A stretch of 64,000 bases of DNA from Prorocentrum cordatum. Its lineage: Eukaryota > Sar > Dinophyceae > Prorocentrales > Prorocentraceae. This document shows, one piece after another, positions 33,299 through 45,908 of this stretch. Each line of letters opens with the position of its first letter. Position 1 is the first letter of the stretch. Location of the stretch: positions 237,645 through 301,644 of the forward strand of contig CAUYUJ010015516.1 of assembly GCA_963575745.1 (NCBI GenBank). The letters run 5' to 3'. The notes beneath the pieces were generated by a model that did not search any database, was not told the DNA's origin, and saw only the letters and a program-made list of their open reading frames with translations. The position numbers and the translations under genes are program-made.

Positions 33299-33690
33299 GA
33301 TGGCGCTCTCCTCCTCCCCTTCCTCCTCCTCCTCCTCCTCGTCCTCGTCCTCGTCCTCCTCCTCCTCCTCCTCCTCCTCCTCCTCCTCCTCCTCCTCATC
33401 CTCCTCCTATTCCTCCTCCTCCTCCTCTTCCTCGTCCTCGTCCTCATCGTCATCGTCATCCACCTCCCCCACCTCGTCCTCCTCCTCCTCTTCTTCGTCG
33501 TCCTCCCTCTCCGCCCCTCGTCCTTTCATCATCGTCCTCCCATTGTCGTCCTCCCCCTCATCGGCCTCCATCATCGTCTTCCCATTGTCGTCCATCATCA
33601 TCATCCTCTCCCTCCTCCCCTTCCTCGTCCTCCTCCTCCCCCTCCTCCCCCTGCTCGTCCTCCTGCTCCTCCTCCTTATATTTGTCCACA
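33299..33690. repeat. (TCC)n / (TCG)n microsatellite
   Basis: About 390 bp of TCC with TCG, TCA and TTC variants, open in every frame. It lies inside the LTR element. Confidence 0.93.
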
Positions 33691-33927
33691 GTCTCTTTAC
33701 ATCCTCTCTTCGTCCGCGTTCTCCTCGTCCCCTGTTTACTCCTCATGCCTCCCCCTCGACCAAGAGAACTGCAACGCAATCTTTTGTTCCACTGTATGCT
33801 CCCCACCTTCTCTGATCAAGGCAACTCGCCAGTGCAGAGTTGCTGGACGGGCTGGTGTGGATGCGCGGGGTTTGACGAGGTCCTTGCGGGCTCAGACGGC
33901 ATGCAAACATCCGCCGCCGCGCTTGTG

Positions 33928-34770
33928 CGGCATTGGTTTGTTCAGTGAACGTGGTTTAGGTCGCGGGTGGGTCGCGGACTTTCCACCTCCACCTGGAAGG
34001 AATGCGAAAGCAGCCCGCCGCAGGCGCCACAAAAATTGGTTTGTACACTGAACGTGGTTTGGGTCGCGGGTGGGCCGCGGGTTTTCCACCGGGAACGAAT
34101 GCAAAAGATGCCCGCCGCAGGCGCCGAAAAATATGGTTTGTACCCTGAACGTGGTCGCGGGTGGGCCGCGGGCTCTCCACCTGAAACGAATGCAGAAGAT
34201 GCCCGCCGCAGGCGCCGAAAAAAATGGTTTGTACCCTGAACGCGGTTTGGGTCGCGGGTTGGTCGCGAGTTGTTCACGGGGTGGGTCGCGGGCTCTCCAC
34301 CTGGAAAGAATGCCAAAAAAACCCGCCGCAGGCGCCAAAATGGCGGTTTGTACCTTGAACGTGGTTTGGGTCGAACGTGGGTCGCGGGTGGGTCGCGGAG
34401 TGGGTCGCGGATGGGTCGCGGGTGGGTCGCGGGTGGGTCGCGGGTGGGTCGCGGGGTGGGCCGCGGGCGGGTCGCGGGGTAGGTCGCGGGGTGGGTCGCG
34501 GGGTGGGTCGCGGGGTGGGTCGCGGGTGGGTCGCGGGGTGGGTCGCGGGTGGGCCGCGGGTAGGTCGCGGGTGGGTCGCGGGGTGGGTCGCGGGTTGGGT
34601 CTCGGGTGGGTCGCGGGGCGGGTTGCGGGTGGAACGACGACAACAAACAACAACAAACAACAACAACAAACAACATCAACAAACAACAACAACGAGAATC
34701 CGCACCGCGGAATTCCACTTCAGCCACGCACCCAGGGACAGTGAATGACCGTTCGGCCCCCTCACTCTGA
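33928..34770 (-). repeat. Nested dispersed element with GGGTCGCGGGT minisatellite (copy 2)
   Basis: Four to five ~105-bp tandem units (33,930-34,370), each with GGTTTGTACCCTGAACG, CGCGGGTGGGCCGCGG and CCCGCCGCAGGCGCC, are followed by ~11-bp GGGTCGCGGGT units (34,378-34,630), an AACAAC tract (34,637-34,692) and an end matching the reverse complement of 28,565-28,640. It is inserted in the LTR element. Confidence 0.78.
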
Positions 34771-36729
34771 TTTGGGTCGATGCAGATGCTCGGTTCGCTG
34801 CTTCCAAACTATCCGTCAACACTCGAACTGGTGGAATGACAAATCCTCGTTCCTCCATCTCTCAATCCCACTGGTCCCAGTCCGTCTCCGGTCGGATTTG
34901 GTCTGCACTAACATGTTCCCAATCGAAAGCGGCAAGTGCAGAGCATCTCATAGGGCGAGCATATTGGTCCAGATCTTGCGTCCAAATCAATGGCCACCGC
35001 TGGGCGGCCGTGTGGTGAGCATCCCCATGCTTGTGATCTAGCCAGTCAATGAACCTGAGCTTGAGGGGTTCAAGATATGTACTGGAAGTATGGCTCGTGA
35101 CGCTCCGGCGGCTGTGCCGAGATGCTATCAGGTCGCCAGGACGAAACGGTCCTTGGTTGTGAATTCATGAATGTACCACCAGCCAAAGCAGTCTTGAAAC
35201 GTATGTGTTCATCATTAACCCATTTGCGCTGGCGCTGTTCGGCCTTGCTCAGATTATCCACAGCAACAGCAGAGCTCTTGTCCATTGCTCTTAACCGGTT
35301 GAAATTATATTAAATCGTTTATCTCCTCTCGGGGTGGCATCAAGGCGTGGTTTCAGTCCTAGTCTCGTCCATGCAGCAGCTAATGTATCTTCTTCTGGCG
35401 ATTGAAAGTACTTCGCTCTGGAGTATGTTTTGTACCTGACAGGGGTAAGGCAATGCAAACAATATCCCAAACCAGCCATCACGGCATGGCATTGAGCGCA
35501 AATGTACCTCCCATCGTCAGTCCACATTCTCCGCATGATGAATGCCTTTTCCTCTTCGAACAGAGTACTTTGTCCGATGTCGACCTCTTGTTCATCGGGG
35601 AAGACCCGCGTTCTGATTGCATCAGACGAGAAAGCAACCTCCCACGCCACTCTTGTGAAAATATCGAGGTCCAAATCACCTGTGGCACAGTATTTCTACC
35701 AACTTGTTCAACCACCTGCAATTGTACAATGCGCGAAATATCATTGATACGTGCTTGTCCCGTGGTCACCAGAGTTCCATCGCGGTTGATCTGATACCTA
35801 AAACGAGGCACTACCCGTCCATTGAAGACAACAACAGGTTCCCACTTCTCATTACGTGTCACATCAGCGCCCCAGAAAGACGGGGTGATTGATTGAGGCC
35901 AAGCACCCCGATTGGGGGGTCCACCGCCGGCAGGGGCATTGCCCTCGGCCTGATATACCCTGGCGGGTGGAGCCTCACCGTCCTTCCGCTGGCTGAGCCA
36001 GTGACGGGCGTGTTCAGCATATTCCGTAGGAAACTCTCGCCTCGTCGGTATCAGTCTAGGAAATCCGTAGTCATGTGCTTTGCACAAGCCGCTAAGCTTG
36101 TTCGGGAACTTAATGATCCCTTCTCCCAGAGTTGACTCCCTTAGTCTCTAAAGGTGTAATATGCAGCAAGTGCCCATGGCACCGTACCGTGCCATCCCAA
36201 ACTCGTAAGGAACATACATGCGCTCGATGCTGCGAATAAAACAAGAGTCATTGACATGCACGGAAGAACAACGGCATGGGCTTAGCAGCCCGTTCATCCC
36301 CATTGATGGAGATGACTGGATCCCCGTGCTTCTCATCAACGATTGTGTCGTGCGAGGCATCTGGGATGAAAAAAAACGCCCCCCACTGCTCAATTGGCTG
36401 CGTTTGTTATCGCCCTGACGCCTAGAACATCAATCTCTCCTGGCGGCAGCGTTGCCAGGCCGTGCATTGCAAGGGCAGTAGTGGCGTGTGTTATACCATC
36501 GTTCGTCACCTTCTGAATGAGGTCGACCACGTACACCCACCCATCCGATGATCGGGCGTACTCGGCGCAGTGTCTCGCCATGTGCACCGCGCACTCGCCT
36601 ATGAATTGCGCTTGGGAGAGCGTTCGGTGGCTGCGCTTCCGAGATCCCCAGCATGACGGGCTCTCGGCCATGCTTCAACGGCCTTGCCTCCGCTTCCTCG
36701 GCTGTGCCGGTAGCGTCATTCGGTAACAC
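34771..36729 (-). pseudogene. Minus-strand ORF remnants with a CxxC zinc-knuckle-like motif
   Basis: Frames at 36,729-36,430, 36,671-36,390, 36,087-35,479, 35,674-35,291 and 35,285-35,070 form a chain broken by stops and shifts. The 35.7-35.3 kb piece reads CAQCHAVMAGLGYCLHC, two CxxC pairs that could bind zinc. The 36.1 kb piece starts MCKAHDYGFPRLIPTRREF. The 36.6 kb piece contains SSDGWVYVVDLIQKV, faintly like the N-terminal half of Tpt1/KptA RNA 2-prime-phosphotransferases, too weak to call. Composition is ordinary protein-like, unlike the repeat shadows elsewhere. It lies downstream of RNase H within the element. Confidence 0.45.
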
Positions 36730-37098
36730 TAGGGGAACGAGTGCATTGTCGGCCTCCTGGGGATCGGAGTCCGGTCTGTCGTCCGAGTCAAACTCTGCTT
36801 CGAGAGATCTGAGCGCTTGCTCAAAACTTTCTACCTCTAGCTCCCCAAGCAGCGCAAATCTGGGACATGTGCTGTGCGCGCATTCTCCTTGATCGTAATA
36901 TAGGCGCGCCCGCGAACAGCTGCGATGCGCGGGGGCACTGGGCCAGCCCTGTGGGCTTCAGGGACCTGCATTCGGATTTCATCGCTCGTTCCATCATAAG
37001 TAATATCCCGATGTTGTCAATCAAAATACAGAGGCTACCCATCAATCGTCGATGTCGCGCGACTGACATTCCTAATTCGACCGGGAGGGTCGCGCTCC

Positions 37099-40000
37099 TC
37101 AGGACTGTTTACGATCAGGCGTGGGCGGAAGAGTCACGCGCATAAGCAAATTCGTGACTCCTGGATTGTCATCAGCGTCCACGTCTTCTGCGATTAGCAG
37201 GCGAGACTTCTCCCCAGAATAGGGGATCCTTAGTCGATTGTCCTGCGGTTCAGTGGGTCGCGCGTCACTTCCTCCATCTGTTTTCGCCGCGGCGGACCCT
37301 TCGCTGTCTCCGGTTGTACCGGTTGCACCGGTCAACGCCATAGGGTCAGCAATCATTCGGGTATTTGGGCCTTCTCCAGTGGCAATATATTGCGGACAGC
37401 GAATCTGAGGGAAGTGACGTAGACAATAGGCCCCAGTCTTACTTAACAACCACTGACACAGGATCATTGTTCAGGAGATCATTCCGAGGCAACAACAACT
37501 CGAAATCCGACTCTTCGCGCTTCCTACGCCCGGCGCATCCGCCGCAGCCGTAGATGGGTCGTCTCTCAGAGAGGGCCTCCACTGATCTCGACTGTTTGGT
37601 TGCAGCGTTGTTGGCTCTCTCTTTGGCATCTGATCGGAGTCGCTTGGCTTGGCCGGTGACTTCGGGGCAAGTCCAGGAGGGGGCGGTAGTGGCTTCGACG
37701 CACTGTCTGACAATGGTTCCCTGGCGGCGGCGCCGTAAGAGACAGGCTCCCTTCCTGAGAGTCGTTATCCGACTCAGCAGCCGTCATGTCCCCCTGACCT
37801 TTAGGTGTCGGCGGCACAAGGGGGTCTGGCTGTTTGGGGAGGCGGAAGCTTCGGTTCCTGAGAATCGCCAAAACACGGTGGAGGCTTGGCTGCACCAGAG
37901 GCGGACCAGCCTGCCGGCTGCGCCGGCGGCTTGGCCACGGCCTCTTCTCGGCCACCAGCCGGGCGCTTCCTATCCTCATTTGCTCCGTCCAAGAACGGGC
38001 GTTCGAAAGCGAATGTGCAACCTCTGCTCTCCAAGTAGTCCCACGCGTTCCCCGTCGAAGGGTCACGCTCGAGGTGCGGTGAAGCATTCTCCTGCCAGAT
38101 TGGTGAAACGGAAACCCATTGGCATTGCTGATTCCTGAATTTGTCTATCCATTCAGCTCTTTCTTTGCTTCTCAAACGTTCATCGCGTTCTTCCAACAAG
38201 TGTCGCAATATTGTCCAAGCGCCACCCCCCTACGTATGATACGCAGCAGGGTGCCAATGATACGTGCGTATCTCCGTCATTGCCACTTGATCGGCGTTTT
38301 TGGTGCATTGTCGTGTTGGACCACCATCACCAGTGACGGATTTCGAACAACTCCAAAAAATGATTTCCGCAGAGTTCCAATATACATCGTGGAATGTCTC
38401 TTCCGCCATCGCGTGCCGCCAGTGGGTCGAAGGTTATCTTCTGGATATGCAAAAGAGTATACCCCGACGTTCGCTTTCTTCACGCTTCCCCCACACTCTG
38501 GGTCGGAAGGAAGACTTTGGTATCCTTCGAGAACTGAATGGAGCACCCCAACGCATGTCCCGTGGGACTGCCAGTGTTGCCCGAAATGAACCCTGCCAGT
38601 TTATCCTCTTTTAAGTTAAGAGGCAACGCCAATTGGACACATTGCTCCTTCTCTGCATGTTCTACAACTGCTGCTTTCCCCCACGCGATGCGGTCAGCAA
38701 TCGTCCTCGGTTCCCCGGACACCGTGCTTTCACGTCGTGCAGTGAAGACTTGTGCCCAAGTTGGGATCGCATATTCTGCAGACAGAACCGGTCGTTTCGT
38801 ACTGTCTTGTAGCAATTGCTCCGCCAAACACGCGTCTCCGTTTGATGCGACACACAACCGATCATAGGCTTCGCTATGCACGGATGTATCATTACTCCTT
38901 CCCTTTCGCAATAACTCGTCGTAATCTTCTCCTGGCCACAAGTTATTATTGCTGTAGAGGCGTTTCACCAATGCTGCAGCATTCAAGGGTTTCAGGAATA
39001 TGATTCCTGGAGATCCTCCAGCGGCTCCTTCAGCCACTCCATTCGTCGACTGATGTGGCAATTTGACAGGCCATCTACGAACGCCATCGGGCCCGAGAGG
39101 AGGATATGTATTATTCTGTCCTGCCCTAGGCCCGTCGATTTGCATTCGGGGCACTTCTCTTGCATTGCTTTCTGACAATGTATCGCGGGGGAAACGGCGG
39201 TCAGTGCCCTGGCAGGTACCACTGGGCGTGCTCGAGTTTAGGTTGAACCCTTGGCTGTGCCAGGTCTGACAGGATCCGCAGCATCGCTCGTACCTCGCAC
39301 GGCTTTTCCGGCACGGTTAGCAATCGAAGCCGCTCCAGCGGGGCTGATCTCTTGCCTCGTTGCGGGCTGCGCCCCCGAGATTCGCCACGCTGCCCGCCTG
39401 GCAGACTGTGCGGGGGACCGAAATAGTGGTCGAGATTTGTCCAAGACATCTATTGCATGCTGCATACATAGATCAATGAGAATCTGTTCACCTGCACGGC
39501 GTATTTCCCGCCCTTCAGGGGGCGCGCCAGGGATGTACGCCAAGCTCCTCAAGGAAGAATTGAAACTCACTCCAATCTAAAGATTTCTCACACCCACTCT
39601 CTTCCGACATAAAATGCCGCGCCCCCTGTCCCGCCCCAGTCGCACTGACAGGAAATGTCTTGAGTGGGTGAGCGAAAGGGAGTGTTCCCATTATCGAAAT
39701 CGGGGTGCCGTTTTCAGTGGGACACCAATTTGTCCAATATGAGACGTGTTCCTCATAGGCGGCGCCTATCATCGCAAGCCCGCCCGCTCGCAGCTCGCGT
39801 TCGCAGACCCGCCCCTGGGCGGCTGAGCCGCCAGAGGGCTTACAGAAAAACCAAGCCGCACGCCGCGCTGCCTTTGTCATATGATCAGCCATTACTCCGC
39901 CCCCTTGAACCTCGACCATTGCGCCATCTCTGTCCAATGTGTACGGTTCATGTACATTAGCAACTGTGATATGCATCGTGCGGGGTGTGGCGTAATTTCC

Positions 40001-41737
40001 GGCACAGACATGCGCCATCCGAAACCATTTGTTTAGGCTGTGTTCCTGCAGCTTTGCATCGTTCAATGCGCCGATTCATGCGTGCCCGCAGTAAGGTGGC
40101 AATGTCATCTCATATGGCGTTCATTTTGAATGTGCCGCTCTCCGACTGCCAACGTCTATGATCTCCACCGGCGTAAAATAACTGCGTGGCTCCCGTCTTG
40201 GAACGTTTTACCGCCCCATCGATCATTCTCTCTGATGTTTCAAAGAATGAGCCAAGCACTGCTATTTGCACTTGAGGCTCAGCATTATTCTGCTTCGTTC
40301 CGGGCAGCCCCATGACATTGCAATTGCCCCCTATCAGAAATGTCCTTCATGGACCAATATACGCATTGAATTGGCGCGCGTTGGCCCGGGATGAAACTTC
40401 ATGTGGTTGGAAGCCAGATTATTCCACAAATCCTGTTTCATCATGCGCTGCAAGAGCGTTGGCCCACATACTCCGCATTTGATATCTGCGTCCGTTCCCT
40501 GAAGACTATCCAGCTTGAACCACTGTGGGCTCGCGGAACCGCCAAGCCTCTTATCTTGTGAATCGCTGAACTTATACGTCGAACCAGTAACAACATGAAC
40601 GATAGCACCCCAAGATTTGCATCCTTTGGTCGATGTTTGCGCCAAAGGCCGGAAGAAATCCCGCGGAGGTCTGCCGGTCCGCAGCGTGGCGGCCAGGTCC
40701 TCACCACTGTAGGGAATCCACCCATGGCCATGCACCTCTGCCAATTGTGTAAGGGCCTGACACATCTCCTGTTTATTAAGCCATGCCAGCGAAATTGGTT
40801 GGGAAAGGTCAACTATGTCAGCGTACAGCGTGACGATCTCTGTAATACAACGAGCCCTCTCATCCGGCACTTCGGCGTCCTTCAGGGGCGCGGCTGCGCT
40901 GCCCCCTGCGTTGCAGCGCATTCCAGATACCACGGGCCAGACAGGGCGGATCGGACTCACCACCTATTTCATCCGAACGAGGAGGTCCAGGTGGTCCCGC
41001 GCCAGGAAATCGGTCTCCATTCCCCCCCCCCCCGTTTGGCGCATTCGGGTTCTGTCCGTCGCTTCCGCCACTGACCCAGATCCAGGCCGCATTCCCCAAC
41101 CCCCGGCTGCGCCGGCGGTGGGACAATTGGGGGCATCACTTCCGCTCGGGGCGCCACTTGCGGCACCGGAACTCGAGGAACCACCTCCGCGCGGTGCGTC
41201 AACGGGCGCATCTGGAATTGGAATGTCCAAATGGGCCACTTCCTCCTCAGCGTGCATGGGCGTCTCAATTTTGGCAACTTTTACGGGCCTCTGTCCCTCG
41301 TCGTCGCCCATCCGCTTCATTGGGGAGTTAGCTTGTTGAGTCAAAACAATCTCTCCCCTAGAGAGCGGCCCTCCTCGCTCGGGCGACTGCGTCGCTGAGC
41401 GAAGTTTAGCTCTGTTGGTCTGGGGTTATTCATGCCCCTCGTTCCTATCATGACGTTTACTCAGAACCTCCCTGGTTAGTGCTTGCGTGACCACATTTAT
41501 CTTCACTTTGGGCTCTCCTCCGACTGCTGGAAGTGGAAAATGGGTTCCCCATTTATCAACAGACAGGCTGTGCGAAAGTCTGTTCTTGGATGGCCCCCAA
41601 ACGTTCATGAAGACATCTTGGTCAGTGCGTCTGTCGATGGCCTTGATAGTGACAAAATATCCTGCCCCTGCCATGTAGGTGCGCTGAGCGGCCCCAAGAA
41701 CTGGCCCAAGTATTTCTCCATGGTCACAGAAAAGCAC
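37099..41737 (-). pseudogene. Long chain of unrecognised minus-strand ORF remnants
   Basis: Nearly every stretch is open in some minus frame: 41,737-41,426; 41,344-40,964; 40,963-40,334; 40,066-39,515; 39,570-39,238; 39,178-38,480; 38,208-37,801; 38,087-37,566; 37,467-37,099. Peptides are protein-like, for example PGEDYDELLRKGRSNDTSV (39.0-38.9 kb) and YSGEDLAATLRTGRPPRDFF (40.8-40.7 kb), with Pro/Ser/Gly-rich linkers at 41.3-41.0 and 37.9-37.6 kb. I recognise no domain. The pattern fits one or two large ORFs decayed by indels. The position after RNase H is where a copia element would normally have only its 3-prime LTR. Confidence 0.45.
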
Positions 41738-42389
41738 AGGTTTGCTCGTTGGGCCTCCTGGAGGCCCGGTGAAGAACCTACACCTCAGCGCGGTGATCGG
41801 GTCAACATGCGACTGGAAATACTGTCATTCCTTGATTTGCGCCAGGTCTGGAGGTGGACGATCAAAACTGCTTCTGAAACTACGCTGTGAGTCCTGCATG
41901 CACGTTGCCCAGAAAACGGTCCATGGATCAGAAGACATTATGGTACAATCGCTGAATTGCTGATTCATTGGCTGACTTCACTTCTTCATTAAGGGCAATC
42001 GCAAAATTGTCCGTCCGAGAATGCGCGCAGTCAGTTCGGGTCATCGTAACCTGCCGTATCCACCGTCCACGAGGCATTTACGGTACCTTTTCGCCACACA
42101 GAAACTCTTTGTCATCATCCTCTGGTTCTGAATGGTACGTGTTTTAGTTCCACACCGGTCCACTCTTTGGTATTCGCTCTTTCCTTGGGAAGACTCACCG
42201 CCTTCGGCTCGCTATCTGAATGATCCGTGACAATCACCTCTGTAGCGTCCAAAACCTGCGGGCAGTGCTCCCAGGCGTGCATATGTGGTACTTGAAGCTT
42301 CCCTAGCGGCATGGCTGCTCGGGGGCTGAGGGCCCCCACTTTCTCGGCGAACATACTAATCTATTTTAATGTTTGTTGTTTTTTTTTCC

Positions 42390-42695
42390 TTATTCTCCAA
42401 TTTTGGTCGGGCTGTTCGTGAAGAAATCGCATTTGCGGCACCTGTCGTCGCGAGTAGAAATGTAATCTTTGTCGCGCCTATCGCAGCTGCCCCGGCAAGC
42501 CTTGCAACAGTGATCTGAGCAGTCTACATTATCGTAGCATTCCAAAGGCTGTGCCGTTATCCGTTCCTCTGCCTGTTCCTCTGGCGATTCCTTGTCCTTC
42601 GCGGGGTTCACCTTGGACTGTGCCCAGGCGATCCCAAAGAGGCATCTGCACCCTATCGTTTGGCACTGAGAGAACCACCTGTCCTTCGAGTGCAT
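42390..42695 (-). pseudogene. Cys-rich small ORF in LTR element
   Basis: A 101-codon frame with a cysteine cluster: CRC, then C...C....CC..C...C, ending CRKC (DHCCKACRGSCDRRDK near the middle). This could be a zinc-binding segment. No family is recognised. It may be a fragment of the larger post-RNase-H region. Confidence 0.35.
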
Positions 42696-43437
42696 CTCAA
42701 GCGGCAGCGCCGCCGAGAGAGCAAAAGTCCGTCGTCGCCAGCGGGGGGGCGGCCGGGAGGCTACAGGCTGGCGCCCGCGGCCCGCGAGGGTGGAGCGGCC
42801 GCGGCTACGCGGAGGCTCCGCTAAGGGGGGGCGCGGCCGACGGCGGCCCCGCCCCCGCCCGCGGGAGAAGATGGCAGCGGCGCGCGCATCCTGATGGGGA
42901 GGGGGAAGATGGAGGGGGGAGTGCGATGCAGCGCGCGTAACAACTACGTGAATCCGTTTCGCAAACTAGTATGTGTAATCTTCGGCAACCTTGCAATCCC
43001 TACCGCACGCCTCCACGCGCGCGTGCGTGCCGTCGCACTTCCGCTCCAGGCCGCTGGTAACAATGCTAGACGTTGAAACGATGGCCCTTTTCTATCCTTC
43101 AACCCATGCGCACATCCGCGCAACGCTGTCTTATGCAACACTATCTCTCTCACAAATGCTCTCACTTGAGGGCCCCTCCAACACTGGCGCTGACTGGCTC
43201 GCGCAAAGCAAACCATACCCCCCCGCGTCAAAGACAGCGCGTGCAATTTCTCTACAATTCCCAAAGAGGTATCGAACATCTGTTCGGATTCCTCGGAGCC
43301 TTCGAAGAGATCCGCGACCGATTTTACAGAATTATCCCGGCAAAGCAACCTAACAGCGATGTGTAGGAGCATATCTGGAAGCATTCCCCTTAAGATTCAG
43401 ATGAGAATCCAGTTGTAGAATTCTGCTGTTCTCGCTC
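42696..43437. other. No clear gene
   Basis: GC-rich 42,700-42,930, then mixed sequence. A minus frame 43,384-42,944 (146 codons) has no recognisable domain and overlaps + frames of similar length. Confidence 0.3.
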
Positions 43438-43751
43438 ACAGTCGCAGCCTCAGCCTCAGCCTGCCTCAGCCTCAGCCTCAGCCTGCCTCAGCCTCAGACT
43501 GCCTCAGCCTCAGCCTCAGCCTGCTTCGGCCTCAGCCTCAGTCTGCCTTCAGCTTCGGCGTCAGCCTCAGGCTGCCTCAGCCTCAGCCTCAGCCTGCATC
43601 AGTCTCAGCCTCAGCATCAGCCTGCCTCAGCCTCAGCCTGCCTCAGCCTCAGCCTGCTCAGCCTCAGCCTCAGTCTGCCTTCAGCCTCGGCCTCAGCTTC
43701 AGCCTGCCTCATCCTCAGCCTGCCTCAGCCTCAGCATCAGCCTGCCTCAGC
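43438..43751. repeat. (CAGCCT)n minisatellite
   Basis: About 310 bp of CAGCCT hexamers with regular CTGCCT and CAGTCT/CAGCAT interruptions, giving a higher order of 20-30 bp. Inside the LTR element. Confidence 0.93.
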
Positions 43752-43759
43752 ATTCAAAA

Positions 43760-44190
43760 TGTGGCCCGGGAATTGAATTCTGGGAACTCGAAGAACACGA
43801 AGTGGCCTACAGTTGGCTCCGGGGATGCAAAATCATGCCCAGGAATGGAGTTCTGGGAACTCGAAGACCACGAAGTGAGATACAGTTGGCTCCGGGCATT
43901 GAAAATGTGGCCCGGGAGTGGAGTTCTGGGAGGTCGAAGAGCACGAAGTGTGTGACTGTTGACGAAAAACGAGCCCGGCTCTGTTCCCGGTTCTCCAGAA
44001 AGTGACCCGGGAATGGAGTTCTGGGAGGTCGAAGAGCACGAAGTGCGTGACTGTTGGCGAAAAGCGAACCCGGCTCTGTTCCCGTTTCTCCAGAATGTGT
44101 CCCGGGAATGGAGTTCTGGGAGGTCGAAGAGCACGAAATGTGTGACTGTTCGCGAAAAACGATTCCCGGCTCTCCTCCCCGGCACCCGCC
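43760..44190. repeat. Tandem repeat of 72-96 bp units
   Basis: Five units start near 43,762, 43,835, 43,907, 44,003 and 44,097. Each opens CCCGGGAATGGAGTTCTGGG and goes on with TCGAAGAGCACGAAGTG. The last three units carry an extra ~22 bp (CGGCTCTGTTCCCGG), so the unit grew during amplification. Confidence 0.88.
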
Positions 44191-44536
44191 CAGACCCCCC
44201 TGAGGAGTCATGATGCTGTCTTTTGACCCTACTAGAAACCTATCAGCAAACGCTGTTAAGTAAAAAATGAGCTTCGTTAGCACATTGTCAGGGAGGCCCT
44301 CCAGTGCACGGGATGGCACCCCAAAACGAAATACGTTTTCCCTTAAATCTCTGATATCCGTGAGTGCTTTGTTTTTGGTTGCCATCTTCAGTCCTCAATT
44401 CCCCCCTTTCGGTGCATCGCGATACACTGCATGAGTTATCAACGGCATGTCTTGCATTACCTATCTTGCTACTTGACCTGCAACAATATTCAAGTATTAC
44501 TCTTTCTCTTATCCATTTGTTTTTGTAGATTTGTGG

Positions 44537-45849
44537 TTATTTCGTAGGTTGTGCTATCAAAGGCATCCGCTCATTCTCATCCGACTTTACTGCGGCCGCA
44601 TCGGCAATTTCGCTGCAGCCATCTTCATCAGGAGAATGTGCTGCTACATCTGAAGCGTCTGATTCACTGTCAGTTATCTCAAACATAGCCTTCGTTTCTT
44701 CATATTCTCTCGATACTCGCTGATGGTAGTTTTTCCTGGAACCGTCCTTGTCATCGGCTACCGCAGAGTCCGGTGTCGGCAAAGGATGCGCATGGGCCTG
44801 TGCCTCAGCAGATGCGGCTTTGCCGTCTGTTGAGGCGGCTGTTATTTTGGCCATGTCTTTATGTCCTATAGGAGCGGCAGTCACTGGCATTCCCCTGTTG
44901 GCTCTCTTCTTCCCGTGCGTCTTTTTGCTCTGCACCGCGCCTCCTTGACGGGCCGCGGCCTTCAGACCTATCCGCGGCTTGAGAATCCCCCCGGTTTCCA
45001 AGGGAAGTCCGTCTAGATAGTCTTGATACCAGTTGACCTTCCAAAACTTAGGGGTCACTTTGTTAACAAGGTAAAGAACCTGAACCCATGCGAGAGGGTC
45101 AATAATGCGCTTTGTGCAAATATCGGCGGCTTCGTTTTGAGTCCGTTCATACTGTAAAGTAACGGCTCCACGGGTAAACTGCTTAGAAATGGCGGCGGCG
45201 TCTACGCGGCGGGCGCGCGGAGGGTGCATCAATTTCATCGACCCCTCACCTGTATCACCTTACACACTGCTTGGTTATCTTCCATGAGTGTGCAATTGAC
45301 CTTTCGTTGTAGCAGAGTTTTCCACGGCGGCAGGGCCGGCAGTAACTCTGCGCGCACGGCTGGATCTGCTGCGACAGTTTCTGCCTCAAGCGTGCTATGG
45401 GACACGCAGGTTTGCCGACGAGAAGCCATGCTCTAGTTAGCTCGCGTGCATGGTGCCCAAATCACATGGTGACTTGCACTCGCACTGCGATGCGTTCGTA
45501 AGACACTAGCAAGGTCTGCGTCGGAGTACTGTCGGACCGAGACATCCCCCATTTTGTCGCCTACCCACGGCGCCATGTTATACAGGGTCGTGGACTTGAT
45601 GTAGTATATCAAGCGAAACAACATCCATGTCATGTTGTTCAGCGCATTTCGCGACGCACCCGGCGGCGTGGCAAACTGCGCGCAATAAATCATACCGGGC
45701 CATCCTCGCACCATATAAGATCTGCAGGGTAACTTTCGCAGCGAGAAGCATGCAAAAAAACGACGGCGTCGGTGGTTCAGGGTCCTCTGGACCGGGTTCC
45801 GCCGCCAAGCCGGGAACCTCGGCGGGCTTGTCTGGGGAACCTGTGTCAA
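44537..45849 (-). pseudogene. Copia-type RT C-terminal region and RNase H, broken
   Basis: Read on minus, the piece begins with a Pro/Glu linker, then LQILYGARMARYDLLRAV, the usual connection segment after the copia RT fingers/palm. The frame shifts near 45,630 into LIYYIKST...WVGD, then YSDADLAS with the conserved RNase H Asp. A stop near 45,433 is followed in the same frame by SRRQTCVSHSTLEAE (RNase H Ser/His/Glu block) and MEDNQAVCKV (the xDNQ block). After a second shift near 45,236 comes RTQNEAADICTKR, the copia C-terminal block. RNase H would degrade the RNA strand during reverse transcription. With two shifts and a stop it is dead. Downstream (44.9-44.5 kb) a Lys/Ala-rich tail follows. 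Confidence 0.85.
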
Positions 45850-45908
45850 TTGGGATCCCGAGCGAGGCTGCTATGGCCTCCTGCAGGGGGGTGTTCCCCG
45901 CGCGTGGG

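Noticed and set aside
36390-36671. RNA 2-prime-phosphotransferase (Tpt1/KptA) domain
   Set aside because: Only one short phrase (SDGWVYVVDLI) is reminiscent, and the catalytic half is not visible.
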